Source of the DNA: Chara braunii
Taxonomy: Eukaryota; Streptophyta; Charophyceae; Charales; Characeae
DNA length: 64,000 bases
Assembly: GCA_003427395.1 (NCBI GenBank)
Contig: BFEA01000637.1
Location: 459,836 to 523,835 of the forward strand
Direction: 5' to 3'
Shown: piece after piece, positions 44,782 through 54,919 of the stretch
How positions within the stretch are numbered: position 1 is the stretch's first letter
Layout of the letters: each line of letters opens with the position of its first letter
Notes under the pieces: generated by a model
Databases searched by the model: none
What the model saw: only the letters and a program-made list of their open reading frames with translations
What the model was told of the DNA's origin: nothing
Position numbers and translations under genes: made by a program

Positions 44782-45420
44782 CTAGGTGGCATAAACTACT
44801 GCAAGAACCTCACATTCATCAGCCGTGTAGTCTATCTTGGCAGGCAGGAGCTGACGGGAGTAGAAGGCTATCGGACAATCACCTGAGCGAAACTTGACAG
44901 TGCCATCCTCGGTGATGGTAGGGGAATAGTCAAGAGAAGGCTCGTCAGTAGCTGGACGAGTAGGCGTCAGGCGGGAAGAAGCGGTAGGGGTAGCGGGTGG
45001 GAAGTGAGGGATGCGAGGATGAGAAGAATCAGGAGAGGAGGGGAAAATCTCGGAAAGCACTGCTCCTACAACAAAGTCTGATGCATCGGTGGTAAGGATA
45101 AAAGGGCGATCGAAATCCGGTAGGTGACGAACCGGTGTACATGTCACCGCCTTCTTGCGGTCGCGGAAGGCGTCCTCGTGGAGGAGTGTCCAAGCCCATG
45201 GTGGGTTCCTCCGGAGAAGGGTGGAGGTAAAGACATAGGAATACCTAGTGTATCCCTGGATAAAATTACTATAGTACCTAGTGAGGCCTAGGAAGCTGCG
45301 AAGCTACTTGGCGGATATGGGGACGGGCCACTTTGCAATAGCAGTGATCTTCGCGCCGTCCATATGGAGACCCTGGTCAGACACGTAGTGTCCTAGGAAG
45401 TTCACTTTGCACTGGGCAAG
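44782..45420 (-). pseudogene. RT thumb and RNase H with internal insertion (element E)
   Basis: Upstream part (45420-45160) shows LGHYVSDQGLHMDGAKI, WPVPISAK-like and YTRYSYVFTSTLLRR in broken form. RNase H begins FILTTDASDFVVGAVLSEIF. Where relatives go straight to PIAFYSR, this copy has about 58 extra residues rich in Pro, Ser and Thr (SSPDSSHPRIPHF, RPATDEPSLDYS), then CPIAFYSRQLLPAKIDYTAD and ECEVLAVV. A stop follows VVYAT. Confidence 0.85.
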
Positions 45421-45426
45421 CGACAC

Positions 45427-46005
45427 TTATTCTAAGGTATAGAAGCCATGCTTGCGTAAGCGTTGTAGGACATAGCAGAGGTGTCTGAGATGGTCTTCTA
45501 AGGTATGACTGTAAACTAGGATGCCGTCCAGGTATACGAGAACGTATTCTTCAAGGATGTCCTTGAAGATATCGTTCATCGCCCTCTGGAAGGTGGCGAG
45601 TGCATTGGTGAGGCCGAATGACATCACTATGAACTAATAGTGGCCGAAGCGTGACCGAAAGGCGGTCTTCGGCTGGTCCTCTGCAACGACGCGGATCTGA
45701 TGGTAACCGCTAAGAAAACCAATCTTCGTAAAGAAGCCGTTGCCTGCTCGGCGGTCGAACAGCTCTTCGGCACGAGGCATGGGGTAGCTGTTCTTAACCG
45801 TGTAGCGGTTAAGCCCGTGATAATCGATGCAGAGACGAAGAGTTTCATCCGCTTTGCGAGCAAAGAGGACGGGTGTAACCCATGGGGAGTTGATGGGTTT
45901 AATAAAACTCAGTCTTAGGAGCTCCTCAAGCTGACGCTTGAGTTCAGTGGCCTCGGAGATCGAGAGTCTGTAGGGTGGCTGGTGGTGAACACGATAATCA
46001 GGCAC
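45427..46005 (-). pseudogene. reverse transcriptase with both catalytic motifs mutated (element E)
   Basis: 46005-45634: PDYRVHHQPPYRLSISEATE, RLSFIKPINSPWVTPVLFA, LCIDYHGLNRYTVKNSYPMP, motif A region FFTKIGFLSGYHQIRV. 45627-45427: MSFGLTNALATFQRAMNDIF and motif C YLDGILVYSHTLEDH. Motif A has Gly for the catalytic Asp (GGT) and motif C has YLDG for YLDD (GGC). A stop at 45634 interrupts after RFGHY. It cannot be an active polymerase. Confidence 0.93.
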
Positions 46006-46029
46006 AAGCTGGATGGAGTGCTCGACGTC

Positions 46030-46930
46030 GGCATCGGTGGGATGCCAGCATACAAAAATGACGATGGAAAAACGTCATGGTACTCTCGAATGAGTTCACA
46101 AATTGTGGGCTCCAGGTCAGCCGTATAGCGTGCGAGTTCCTTAGGGTCAGCGTCGGCGCGCGAGGACGAGGCGGACTCAACGGACGGTAGAGGAAGGGAA
46201 GCAGAGATGGAAGGCATGGAGATAGTAGGAGGATCTGGCTCCAGAGAGATGAGCTTGGCGTCTGGACAAAGTGGATCATAGTGCAAGAGATCAGTAACGT
46301 TCACCGTAAAGAAGGTGATGTCGTCCTGTTGGATGAAGTGGGCGAACTCTCGAGGCGAGGTGACGGTGATAGTAGCAGATGGTGTAGACGGATTGCTCCG
46401 GGGGAGGAGGATCGGGGCGTGGTATCGCAGTGGTACCTATGAAAGATACGCGATACGTCTTTCCACACTTCATTCTGAGAACGAGCGTGTTGGTCGTCCA
46501 ATCCGTCTTGATGCTACGAAACCTACGAGAGCACAAAGTACGGAGAATTAAGTCGTACCCCGTCTCCATCAAGTTGAAATGTGCAGAGGAGCGGTGGCGA
46601 CGAGACGTCGGGGGACGATCAGTCGGTGTCCGTCTGATCGAAGAAGCGCTGGGCCTTGTCATCTCTGAGGGTGACGGAGATGGGAGTCGGAGACCCTGTT
46701 GTGGGTAAGCATGCTTCCTTCACCACACGTGGGTGAATGAAGTCGCCCTGAGAACCAGAATCCCACAGCACTAAGTACACCCTCGTGGAGGTCCCGAGTC
46801 GTACTAGAATGATCGGGAGGGTGCGATCAAGGTCAGAGAGGATGGCGAGAAGGCGACGCAGTGCAGCGACATGGAGGGTGAGTCGCTCCTGACGAGCCTG
46901 GAACATGCTCAAGTCCAGAAGGGAGGACAC
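46030..46930 (-). pseudogene. aspartic protease and linker (element E)
   Basis: 46930-46619: TSTRVYLVLWDSGSQGDFIH with DSG. Frame change near 46640, then HFNLMETGYDLILRTLCSRR-like sequence of the C-terminal half (46560-46500 region; frames differ). 46304-46030: VTDLLHYDPLCPD, a Ser/Pro-rich linker, then ICELIREYHDVFPSSF leading to RT. At least two frame changes. Confidence 0.78.
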
Positions 46931-47179
46931 AATGTCCTCACGAGTCGCAAGTTGCTCGCTGCAACAGGCTGAGCGAATGGCTCGACTCGTCGGTAGTCGC
47001 AGAGAGGTAAGAGGGGAGACAGTGGTCTGCGGAGGCGCAGGCGGTACTGCGACAGAGGGTTGAGTCCACTCTGTCGGGTCCTACGATACCTCAACTCCAG
47101 TAGCAAGAGGGGCAAACCGCAACGGAGATGTCGGGAAGCCAATCACTGAGGAGGGTGCAGGTGTACATTGCATCGTGGC

Positions 47180-49366
47180 TAGGAGGCGCCGCGGGGATGA
47201 GAGGCATCAGGGGGGGACTGAGCACGACGCTGGCGGGAAAGCTCAGCGTAGTGGCGGTCGAGGGCGACGGTGTAAGGGCACCGCGAGGAGGTATGACCGT
47301 CCTGGCGGCAGAGCAAACAGCCACGCCGACCCAAAATGGTCGAGCGCTCCTCAACGGAAAGGACACAGCGAGGAGGGACAAAGCCCTGAGGGAGGTCCTG
47401 CTGCGGGACCTCGGGGGGCGACGCACCAGCGTAACCAGAGCGGTGCTTGCCCGAGAGAGGGTGGAGAGGGCAAGCTGGAGGCGCTCGGCTATAGGGAGGG
47501 TAGAGTCCTCCAAGTGGTAGTGGACGACCTCGCAGAGGTCGAGGTTGTCGCCATGGTCACCCTCAGGCGACAGCAGGGCAACAACGTCCTGGTCACCATA
47601 CTCGAGCGCGCTGAAGCGGCGCGAGAAGTGGCGGCCCTGCTGCGTGGAATGGTGGGGACGACCGTGGAAAGGGGAACGGCGCTGGGAACTGTCGTGAGAG
47701 GAGGAGGGAGCGTAACCAGTACGCTGAGGCTGGGAGTAGGAAGTGTGTTGAAGACGGGCCCACATCTGTTGATTGGCCCTGGCGGCCTCGTAAGCCTACG
47801 GGCCCGATGTGAAGTCATACCGCCATAACTCGGAGCGGTACTCAAGGAGAAGGTTGGCCAAGAAATGATCGAAAAGGGCATCCTCGGGAAGGAACACCAC
47901 ATCGCAAATGAGGCCGGCGTCCTGAAAAACCTGGATGTAGCGGTCCAGGCTGGCAGTGCCACCGGAGCCGGACCAGCGTGTAATGACGACATGCTCGAAG
48001 ACGTCAGTCACATCGTGTCGGGCTCCGAAGCGATCCTCGAGGAATGCTTGGACATCCATAAGGTCGGGGTCCGACCCTCACGAAGGAAGTGAAGAAATCC
48101 TCCCAGGCATCGAAGGGACCGCCACGCAGGCGCGTGGCGAGGTGAGCCACCCACGTGTTGGGTGGGACACCCATGAGTTGGAGTGTGTGGGTGGCAGACT
48201 GCAGCCACCGAGACACGCGTATCCCTGTACCATCATACAAGGCAATGTTCGTCAAGCGGACGAGTGGTGCGCCACCGTTTTGGCGGCGAGGAAATCCAGA
48301 AGCAGAGACCTGCACTACGACCAAGTAAGTCGGCTCAGGTCCTGGAGAAGGGGGCACAACTGACTGTGCGCCCGGGCCGCATGGTGGAGTGGCGGGGGGA
48401 ACAGTGGCAGGCTACGAGGGAGCTACGGTAGAAGAGGTCACAGCAACAGAGGGAGTAGGAAGGAGGAGGGATGGGGGTGGAGGGGGTGCAGGGCGACGGA
48501 AGCGAGCCTGCATGAATGAAAAAGTAGAGGAAGAAGGGGGTGCGCCCGAAGGCGCGGCCACCTGTGAGGGTAGGGGTGGTTGAAGGCGTAAGAGGACGAG
48601 GTCGGCTTAGATCTGGGCCAGGTTGGCCTCAAGACGTCGGACACGGTTCGAGCAAGGAGTAGTAGGGGAAGTAGACGCACGAGCGGTGCGGGGCATTCCA
48701 TAAGGGGGGGAGCCAGGTGGTGCGACGGTCGTGCGAAGGGGAGGGAGAAGCGGGGCACCCGAAAAAGCTTAGACCGTGGCAGAGGGCTGTGGTCCCGTGG
48801 CCGTAGTGACCGGAATTTGGGCGGGTGCGCTCGCAGAGTGAGGGAAGGCTTGACCCATGGCGGCCGTCATGCCAGGAACGTGGACAGTCACTAGGATGGT
48901 CGGGTCGGGGGCAGCCATGGCCACCATGTCGAAGGATGGGGGACCCGGACTGGGAGCCAGGGGACGAGAGAGAGTTGGGAGAGGAAGGACGGGCAGCGTC
49001 CTGGAGTTGCCGCGTGCCAACGGCAAGAGTCGCCACCTGCGCCTGTCAGTTCGCGAGGGTCGAGAGTTGCGCCTGGATGGGCGCGAGGAGGGAGGTGAGG
49101 AGGGTGTGCAGATCCCCCTGCGACTGATGGCCTTGGTCCGCCGGCACGGGTGTGGAGCCCGGTGCTGAGGTCGTCGCCGCATCGACGACTTGTGATATGT
49201 CATCAACCATGGGGAGGTGATGGGCCGAACTGGAGGGGGCCGGAGGAGGTCCGTGTGAGCGGAGGGTGTAGGGGGGGTTCAACGGTAGAAAGCGACGGGC
49301 GACGCGAGTGAGTCGAGCGCAGACGCCATCAAAGGGGGAAGGGTGGTTCGGGTCTAGGGTGCCCAA
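47180..49366 (-). pseudogene. gag (element E)
   Basis: 49366-49046 starts the protein. 48357-48004 has VRLTNIALYDGTGIRVSRWL, THTLQLMGVPPNTWVAHLAT and RLRGGPFDAWEDF, the capsid. 48059-47796 continues MDVQAFLEDRFGARHDVTDV, LDRYIQVFQDAGL and LLLEYRSELWRYD. An intact zinc knuckle CLLCRQDGHTSSRC lies at about 47278-47319, in a frame that ends in a TAG near 47185. Several frame changes break the ORF. The low-complexity Ala/Pro part between 49046 and 48400 is only roughly placed. Confidence 0.8.
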
Positions 49367-51418
49367 ATGGGAAGGGGAAGTAGGGAGAAGGGGTGATGGG
49401 GGAGTAGGGGGGTTAGGAAAACCCTAAACCCTAGAAAAACAAGAAGAAAACCCTAACCGGAGTTTGAGTGGTTACGGTAGGGTATCGGTGACCTAATCAA
49501 GAAAAGAGAACAACAACGATGGAGGGGGCGAGGGAGAGAAAAATAAATAAACAATGAAATTTCGAGAGAAAAATAACAAAGAATAAATAATAAAAATAAT
49601 TAAAGAAATAAATAAACAAAACGTAAAGAGAGAAATAATATTTATTTGGAATTTTCGTCACCATGTCCCTACCCCCATGGAGTCCAAAATGTGCCAAGAG
49701 GAAGGAGAGACCAGGAAGCACACTAAGTTTTAAAATGCCGCAAATGATAAATTTCAAAAAAATAAATAAAGAACTAATAAGTAAATGAATAAATAAATGA
49801 GGCGGTGGAGAGTGAAGAGAGACTAAGTGTTGAATTTTTCAAAAATTTCAGCAGCATTTCATTACCCCCATGGGGTCGAAGGGTGCCGGCAAATATATGA
49901 CTAAGTAACAGGGGAAAGAGTAAGGAGAAAAGACAAAAAAAAAAAAAAAATTGGTAGCACTTCATTACCCCCACGGGGTCAAAATGTGCGTCGAGAGCTC
50001 AAATTACAAAGTCCTAAACAAATCTAAAGGTGCCGCAAAAAAATTCGAATTTTTGGAATTAAAAAAAAAAAAAAAAAAAAAAAAATCAGAAAATGAGAAA
50101 GGAGGTACTAGAGAGAAGAAGAGAATTCGAATTTTGAAGAAATAGGAAATTTAAATCAAGAGAAAGACAAAAAGAAGAAAAACAGAAAAATTCGAAGTTG
50201 GGGAGGGGGAAGAGGATGAAAAAGTGAAGAAGGAAGAGATAAATAGGTGAGAGAGAGAAAAAAATGGAAGTAGAAGGTGGCGGGAATGATGGGGTTATGG
50301 TTGGGGGAGAGGAGGGTGAGAGAATGGGAGAGAAGGGGATGGGAAAGGTGGAAAGGATTAGAAGAGATTAGCAGAAGATTGTGAGTGGGGAGGGGAGGGG
50401 AGAAAGGATGGTGGAAGATGAGTGAAGAGGGAGGTAGGAGGAGAGAGGAGTGGCAGGGTTAGAAAATGTGATTAGATGGTGGAGGGGGGAGGAGAGAGAG
50501 AGAGGGGTGGGGGAGTAGGTTAGTGGGGAGTGGTGATACTGAGCTCTTGGTTGGCCAACAACAAGATCACCAAGATCCACTGGATCTTGGCCTTCAAGAT
50601 GCTGGCAGCCTGCTGCTGCAGCAGAAATAATGTTGGAGTAATCAAGGGTTGGCTGAGATCTTGATCAGCCACCCTGGTTGCCTGACGCGCAGCCACTGCT
50701 GGCAAACTGCTAGCAAACAACTGGTGCGGCAGTGCAAAAATTAATGGCCAGCATTATCATCAGCAACTGGGTGTGCTGAGATCTTGATCAGCCACCTAGA
50801 TTGGCCTGCAGTGCAGGGGTCTTCAGCTCCATATCAAGCTGCCACGTGGCACTGCAGATGGCCACTTGCGCAGGCAGCAGCAGCCATCGGGTGGGGGAGG
50901 GGGGAGGGGCAAATAGCAGCCTGGCCGTTGGTGCGCTGCTCGCCGCTCGCCGCTCGCCGTCGGGGGGGGGGGGGTAAATAGCTGGCACAACACTTCTTCA
51001 ACATGAGCGTGCCGCACTACAAAGCCATACACAATACACACACGATGGCCAGTGTGTTGTGGCAGCAGCTACGCACGCGCATGGCCACCAACTGCCCAAG
51101 TTCAGTCCCTAGCAGCAACATGCATCCTGGATCTTGTTATAACTAATCTGGGAGCGGGGCGGGGTGGGGCAGCGAGGCAGCGTGGGCACGTGGCGCGTGC
51201 GTGTGCAACGGCCATGGCCTTGGCGCTTGCGCGCACGCGTAATAATCACCGTCTCTCGTTTCTCGCTACGTGTCACTTCTTCCCTGCTGCACCTTTCGTC
51301 ACGTTTACCCCCCTTGTTTTTTGCAGCAAACGACCGAAAAACAGCCAAAAAAAAACAGTGTCGGGTTTTGCAGTATTTCCTGCTATGAGGTGTGGTGGGT
51401 GGGGGCGGGGAACGTTCC
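49367..51418 (-). other. 5' leader of element E, non-coding
   Basis: About 2 kb of A- and G-rich sequence. A motif CATTACCCCCA(T/C)GGGGTC occurs at about 49862 and 49963, with a related TCCCTACCCCCATGGAGTC at 49665. A runs are at 49937-49951 and 50060-50085. 50655-50675 and 50778-50798 repeat CTGAGATCTTGATCAGCCACC. A short telomere-like CCCTAAACCCTA is at 49422. No gene recognised. Confidence 0.65.
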
Positions 51419-51432
51419 CGCTTTGATACCAG
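51419..51432 (-). other. primer-binding site (element E)
   Basis: The minus strand reads CTGGTATCAAAGCGG immediately after the LTR end. It matches the initiator tRNA-Met type TGGTATCAGAGC except for one base. Confidence 0.8.
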
Positions 51433-51740
51433 TGTGGCGGACCCACCAGGTGTGGTGCTCCGCCTGGGATAGAGATGAAGATGGAGGATGAGAGTGGAGC
51501 AAGATGGCACAGCGCAGCTCCCACGGGAGACTCCAACGCACATACTCCAAACTGTGCGAATGTAGAATGACCCAAAGTACAGACTCTGGCTGGGGCATAC
51601 CCCACCAGACTGATTGGACTGGACTGGACTGGCTGGTACCGACAGAGGTACGGCCTGGACTAGACTTCCCTGAATACAACACAGGCCTGTGAGAACAGGC
51701 CAAGGGGCTGGTCTCACAGGCCAACTAGAGGTCCACTACA
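51433..51740 (-). repeat. 5' LTR of element E
   Basis: 308 bases, TGTGGCGGACCC to CCACTACA, followed by the target duplication CTATA. Confidence 0.95.
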
Positions 51741-51745
51741 CTATA

Positions 51746-51895
51746 CCAGGCAAGCGGGATTGCTTCTAGTATCATTTCTAATTGTCTCCCTATGTGGTGG
51801 CAGCACTGGAGTTTATCGTGGAGCTGAGTGGTTGTCTTCCAGTCTTTTCTATCATGGTCCCATAAGTGCCCTACCCGGAGCACCCCGTGAGAAAA
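51746..51895 (-). pseudogene. LINE F ORF2 fragment right of element E
   Basis: Reads HGVLRVGHLWDHDRKDWKTT, TQLHDKLQCCHHIGRQLEMI and LEAIPLAW. LINE1 has NGVLRVKDIWDQGTKNW, LKGKLRYCHKVGDAMDTIIY and AIPLHW. This piece proves that element E sits inside the LINE. Confidence 0.85.
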
Positions 51896-51896
51896 G

Positions 51897-53232
51897 ATTA
51901 ACACATTATGGAATTATAAAATAAAGAAGACAATGTGAGCTTTAGTATCATGGCGTCGTCATCTCCTTCAACGACGGTCTCAGCTTCACACCAGCTGCGA
52001 CATACTCAACCCTTCCACTCATTCGCCTCTCAGATTGAGGCATAACTTTCTACTTCCTATGCTAATTTATACTAGTTTTTACTGTACGTACAACTGGGTG
52101 CTCAACTCATACCACGTACCACACTCCCGGTACCCGTAAGTATCAGAAACCAGTACCAAAAAACGTTTGGTCGTGCCAACCTCACGGAGGCCGCATTCCA
52201 TACTCGATACATGCGCAGACTAAGTCCGAGCAGTTTCCGTCAGGATATCAGATATCTGGTCCTGTAATCGGGCCACTGCAAATGCAGTCAAACCATGCTT
52301 CGTCTTCATTTGGGCAGGAGGCCGAGATGCACGTGCTTGAATCTGAAAACGACAACCAACTGCCTGCGTTGAGGCAGGTCCAAAAGGTCTCACGGAGAGC
52401 CAGAAGTACATATTTTTGCCGCCGAAAACAATTTTCACTGCGCGGTGCAGTCCGCAGATGGCAAAACCAGTCACAATCCAAAGGATACCACACTGTCTAA
52501 GTTTGTAGATCAGATTCGCTGAAATGTCCAATACTGCCCGCTGCGACCCAAAAAATGCATATGGGATACCCCATTGTCCAAGTTAGGACGAAGAAAAATT
52601 CAGCATTTTAATTAGGCGCACGAGCTTACCCCATCCCTGCGTTGCATCCACTGTATACCTGCGACAACAACAGTAGTAGGGTAGGCGTGCTTTCGGAGTT
52701 CCTCCGCAAGGGATAAAATGGCACAACAAATCAGGCCTTCGTCATTGCAGTTTTGTGAGATCCTTAGGATGGTATTGACCACTGTAGCGAATTTAGCTGC
52801 TTTTGGGCCAAAAGATGAGAAGTCTTTAAAGGTGTGGAGTCGTAGGTCCCCAGGGGACCAAATGGTTCCGGCGTTTTTGAATTTATGAGAAGCAAGGACA
52901 TAAATAACACCGTTCGTAACGACGAGTCTGGTTTCCAAAAAATCCAGAACGTCAATTCGAGGGTCAGTTCTTTCCAGGATTAACTCCGCAGGGTAACAAG
53001 CGAGAATCCGGTCAAGTCTTTCTTCAACTTTCTTTTCTCCTTCCTGGTCACGGAAGAAAGAAAAGAGAAGGAGATCGTCTATGTACCGTTTCCCAGTTAT
53101 GAGCCTAGCGTCTGTCCCGAGGGACCGAATAAACTTGGACTCTGCAAACATACACATAATACAGGCAAGTGGAGGACTTGCCCGGCCACCCATAGGGCCG
53201 ATGAGCTGCATAGCACTTAACCATGGTGTGAG
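51897..53232 (-). mobile_element. insert in LINE F carrying a Penelope-like reverse transcriptase
   Basis: LINE homology stops near 53232 (after FGNQWIT) and resumes near 51895 (GVLRVGHLWD); LINE1 has only about 22 residues between these points. The 1.3-kb insert holds one RT-like coding region on the minus strand (53232-52612) and about 700 bases with no recognised domain (52611-51897). That part contains a 104-residue open frame, 52531-52220, of unknown nature. I did not find a target duplication or terminal repeats. Confidence 0.7.
52612..53232 (-). pseudogene. Penelope-like reverse transcriptase fragment
   Basis: About 205 residues open to the stop. GPMGGRASPPLACIMCMFAE resembles the G..SP.LA...M..lE block, RYIDDLLLF is the catalytic motif C, and VLDFLETRLVV matches the FLD step of Penelope-like RTs. 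HKFKNAGTIWSP, then a segment with RISQNC and LRKHAYP, resembles the thumb ending in the RGYP-like turn. Motif A lies upstream and is absent, so the gene is 5'-truncated. No GIY-YIG endonuclease is visible downstream. The open frame's ATG at 53280 is in LINE sequence and is not a real start. Another RT with a YIDD box is possible. Confidence 0.62.
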
Positions 53233-53945
53233 GTAATCCACTGGTTTCCAAAGAGAGGCTGTCGGCACACCTCTTCCCATCAGTCCGGTGTTGGTTTGTC
53301 AGGAAGGGGGGGTCTGCGCCAACTCTTCAAGATTGTAGGCCATAACATTTCCGTTGGCTGGCCTTGGATTCCGCGCGGAATCGACCAGTAGAGGTTTTCC
53401 AACCACATAAAGGGATGTACTTTTGGTGGTGCAAGCGGGGCCAGACGGGCTATGTGTTCAAGAGCTAGGTCCCTCCAAGGGCTCCTGGTGGAGAGGACCA
53501 ACATTTTTGGCCACTTCAGGCGCAGGGCCTGAACCTGTGTCGGCGGATCAATAATGCCTAGGCCCCCTGATTGTTTCGGTTGGATGACCGACTCCCATGC
53601 CACTCAAATGATCACCTTTGCGTTCTCGTCACCGCCCCTCCATAAGAAGGCCACCGCTTTGGATTTGAGGGATTGGAAGGCCGCCCTACTTAGCGGCCAC
53701 AGTACGGACTTATACCATAGGGCGGCAAAAACCACATTATTGAGTGTCAGCGCCCTCCCCAAGATGGATGTGTGTTTCTTGTGCCATTTGGTTAATTTGG
53801 TCAGGACAGAGGCGCTTATCCAGTTGTCATTGGCAGTGTCGTCACCATGTATGGGGACGGCCCGTCCATCTGTCCGTATGAGCATACGTACGGGCCCTCA
53901 GCTCCCGTACAGCCTGTATGTACGGACTTTGGGCCCTCCGCTAGA
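53232..53945 (-). pseudogene. LINE F ORF2 fragment, 5'-most part
   Basis: 53885-53604: NDNWISASVLTKLTKWHKKH, TSILGRALTLNNVVFAALWY, KSVLWPLSRAAFQ and AVAFLWRGGDE. A stop is followed by 53603-53280: MAWESVIQPKQSGGLGIIDP, LKSWRRPPLPDKP, a TGA, then WEEVCRQPLFGNQWIT. LINE1 has TSLMGRSLIINNVVLATLWY, VIQPKSKGGLGIIDP and WEEVARQPLFGNRWIT. The match fades near 53945; the RT core is absent. Confidence 0.9.
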
Positions 53946-54640
53946 CTACCGAATTTTCAGTGTTGTTACTAGTTACTATTCTAGCTGTTTCGAATTGAAT
54001 GGTTTCAACCCTCTCGGCATACCACTTTCATTCTGTATCCATGGCATCAATAACAACATGTTTCGCTCTCTTGACTGCTTGTCAGACATTGTCAATGGGG
54101 CATGCCTTCATGCTTTGAATGTCAACTGTGCATGCCTTCACAAAATGAATGTGGTTTGCGTCGCGAAGGGGTTGTGCAGGACCGATTGATGAGTGAGTGT
54201 CCAAACACTGTGTGTATTGAAACCTGTGCATGTGGATTGTGACGCGTAGAGGTTGTGCATAACTGATTGATGAGTAGGTGTCCAGACAGTGTATGTCCTA
54301 CAACCTATGCAGGTGGACTGTGATGTGCAGGGGTTGTGCATGACCGGTTGATGAGTATCTTGCACTTCTCTTAGGATGCCGATTGTTTGAAGGCTGCTTT
54401 TCCTGGTCTTCGGACCTTTCACCACTTCAGGACCATTCAGGATTTTCAGACTGCCCAAAACTCTCACTTGACCACTTCAGGACACCCTTCACCACTTCAG
54501 GATGCAGCCTGCCTAAACAGGTGGTTTTCAAGGTCTTCGAACCTTTCACCACTTCAAGACTATTCATGATTTTAAGACAGCCCAAAACTCTCACTTCATA
54601 ATTTTCATTCCTGAATTTTCAACTACCCGATAACCGCTTG
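53946..54640. repeat. non-coding; repeats with ACCACTTCAGGA motif
   Basis: 54180-54360 has three similar pieces with TGATGAGT..GTGTCCA(A/G)ACA and GGTTGTGCA. 54379-54600 has two direct copies of GTCTTCG(G/A)ACCTTTCACC ACTTCA and CCCAAAACTCTCACTT, which are relatives of the foldback at 25560-25695. No gene seen. Confidence 0.7.
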
Positions 54641-54919
54641 TGGGTACCTGCGCACAAACAAGTGAGTGTATCCAACCAAGACCCTGGGTGCGGTACCTTT
54701 GACTGTACAGTTGACTTTGACCCTTGAATTTCCATTGTGCAGCGTTTGGTCCCACAGTCAGCGCAGCAACCTCAAGCCTAGGCGTGTTTCGGTCACACAG
54801 CCCAACGCAGACTAATTCATGTCTGCGTTGTCTGGGGCTGAGTTCTGAGCCCCGGGCTACTTCTGAACAGGGTTACTGCATTCCTGCCGGCCCATTTTCG
54901 AGTTCCACCGAAGAAATAT

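Larger units (their letters stand above)
41442..51740 (-). mobile_element. Ty3/gypsy chromovirus E, complete with LTRs and 5-bp target duplication
   Basis: LTRs 41442-41738 (3') and 51433-51740 (5') begin TGTGGCGG and end (C/T)ACTACA. The flanking 5 bases CTATA are identical (41437-41441 and 51741-51745), and LINE F coding continues on both sides. A primer-binding site adjoins the right LTR. Order from right to left: leader, gag, protease, RT, RNase H, integrase, chromodomain. The LTRs differ at about 20 positions plus one 11-base indel by eye. Frame changes and lost catalytic residues make it inactive. I did not see a convincing polypurine tract at 41739. Confidence 0.95.
38461..53945 (-). 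mobile_element. LINE F: one L1-type LINE split by three insertions
   Basis: Minus-strand LINE pieces at 38461-40042, 41101-41441, 51746-51895 and about 53232-53945 are colinear with LINE1. Across the hAT-like insert the protein reads APDKKLY then MHTMFVRS. Across element E it reads EAIPLAW then LLKKGPTL. Across the third insert it reads FGNQWIT then GVLRVGHLWD. The T run at 38461-38472 is the poly-A end. The 5' end is truncated near 53945. It sits in remnant B on the left. Confidence 0.9.

Noticed and set aside
48438-49206. Arg/Pro/Ser-rich open frames on the minus strand
   Set aside because: They overlap the gag region of E in other frames and show no domain; composition effect.
49418-49460. 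Telomere-like CCCTAAACCCTA and CCCTAACC
   Set aside because: Only two short units inside the leader of element E; no array.
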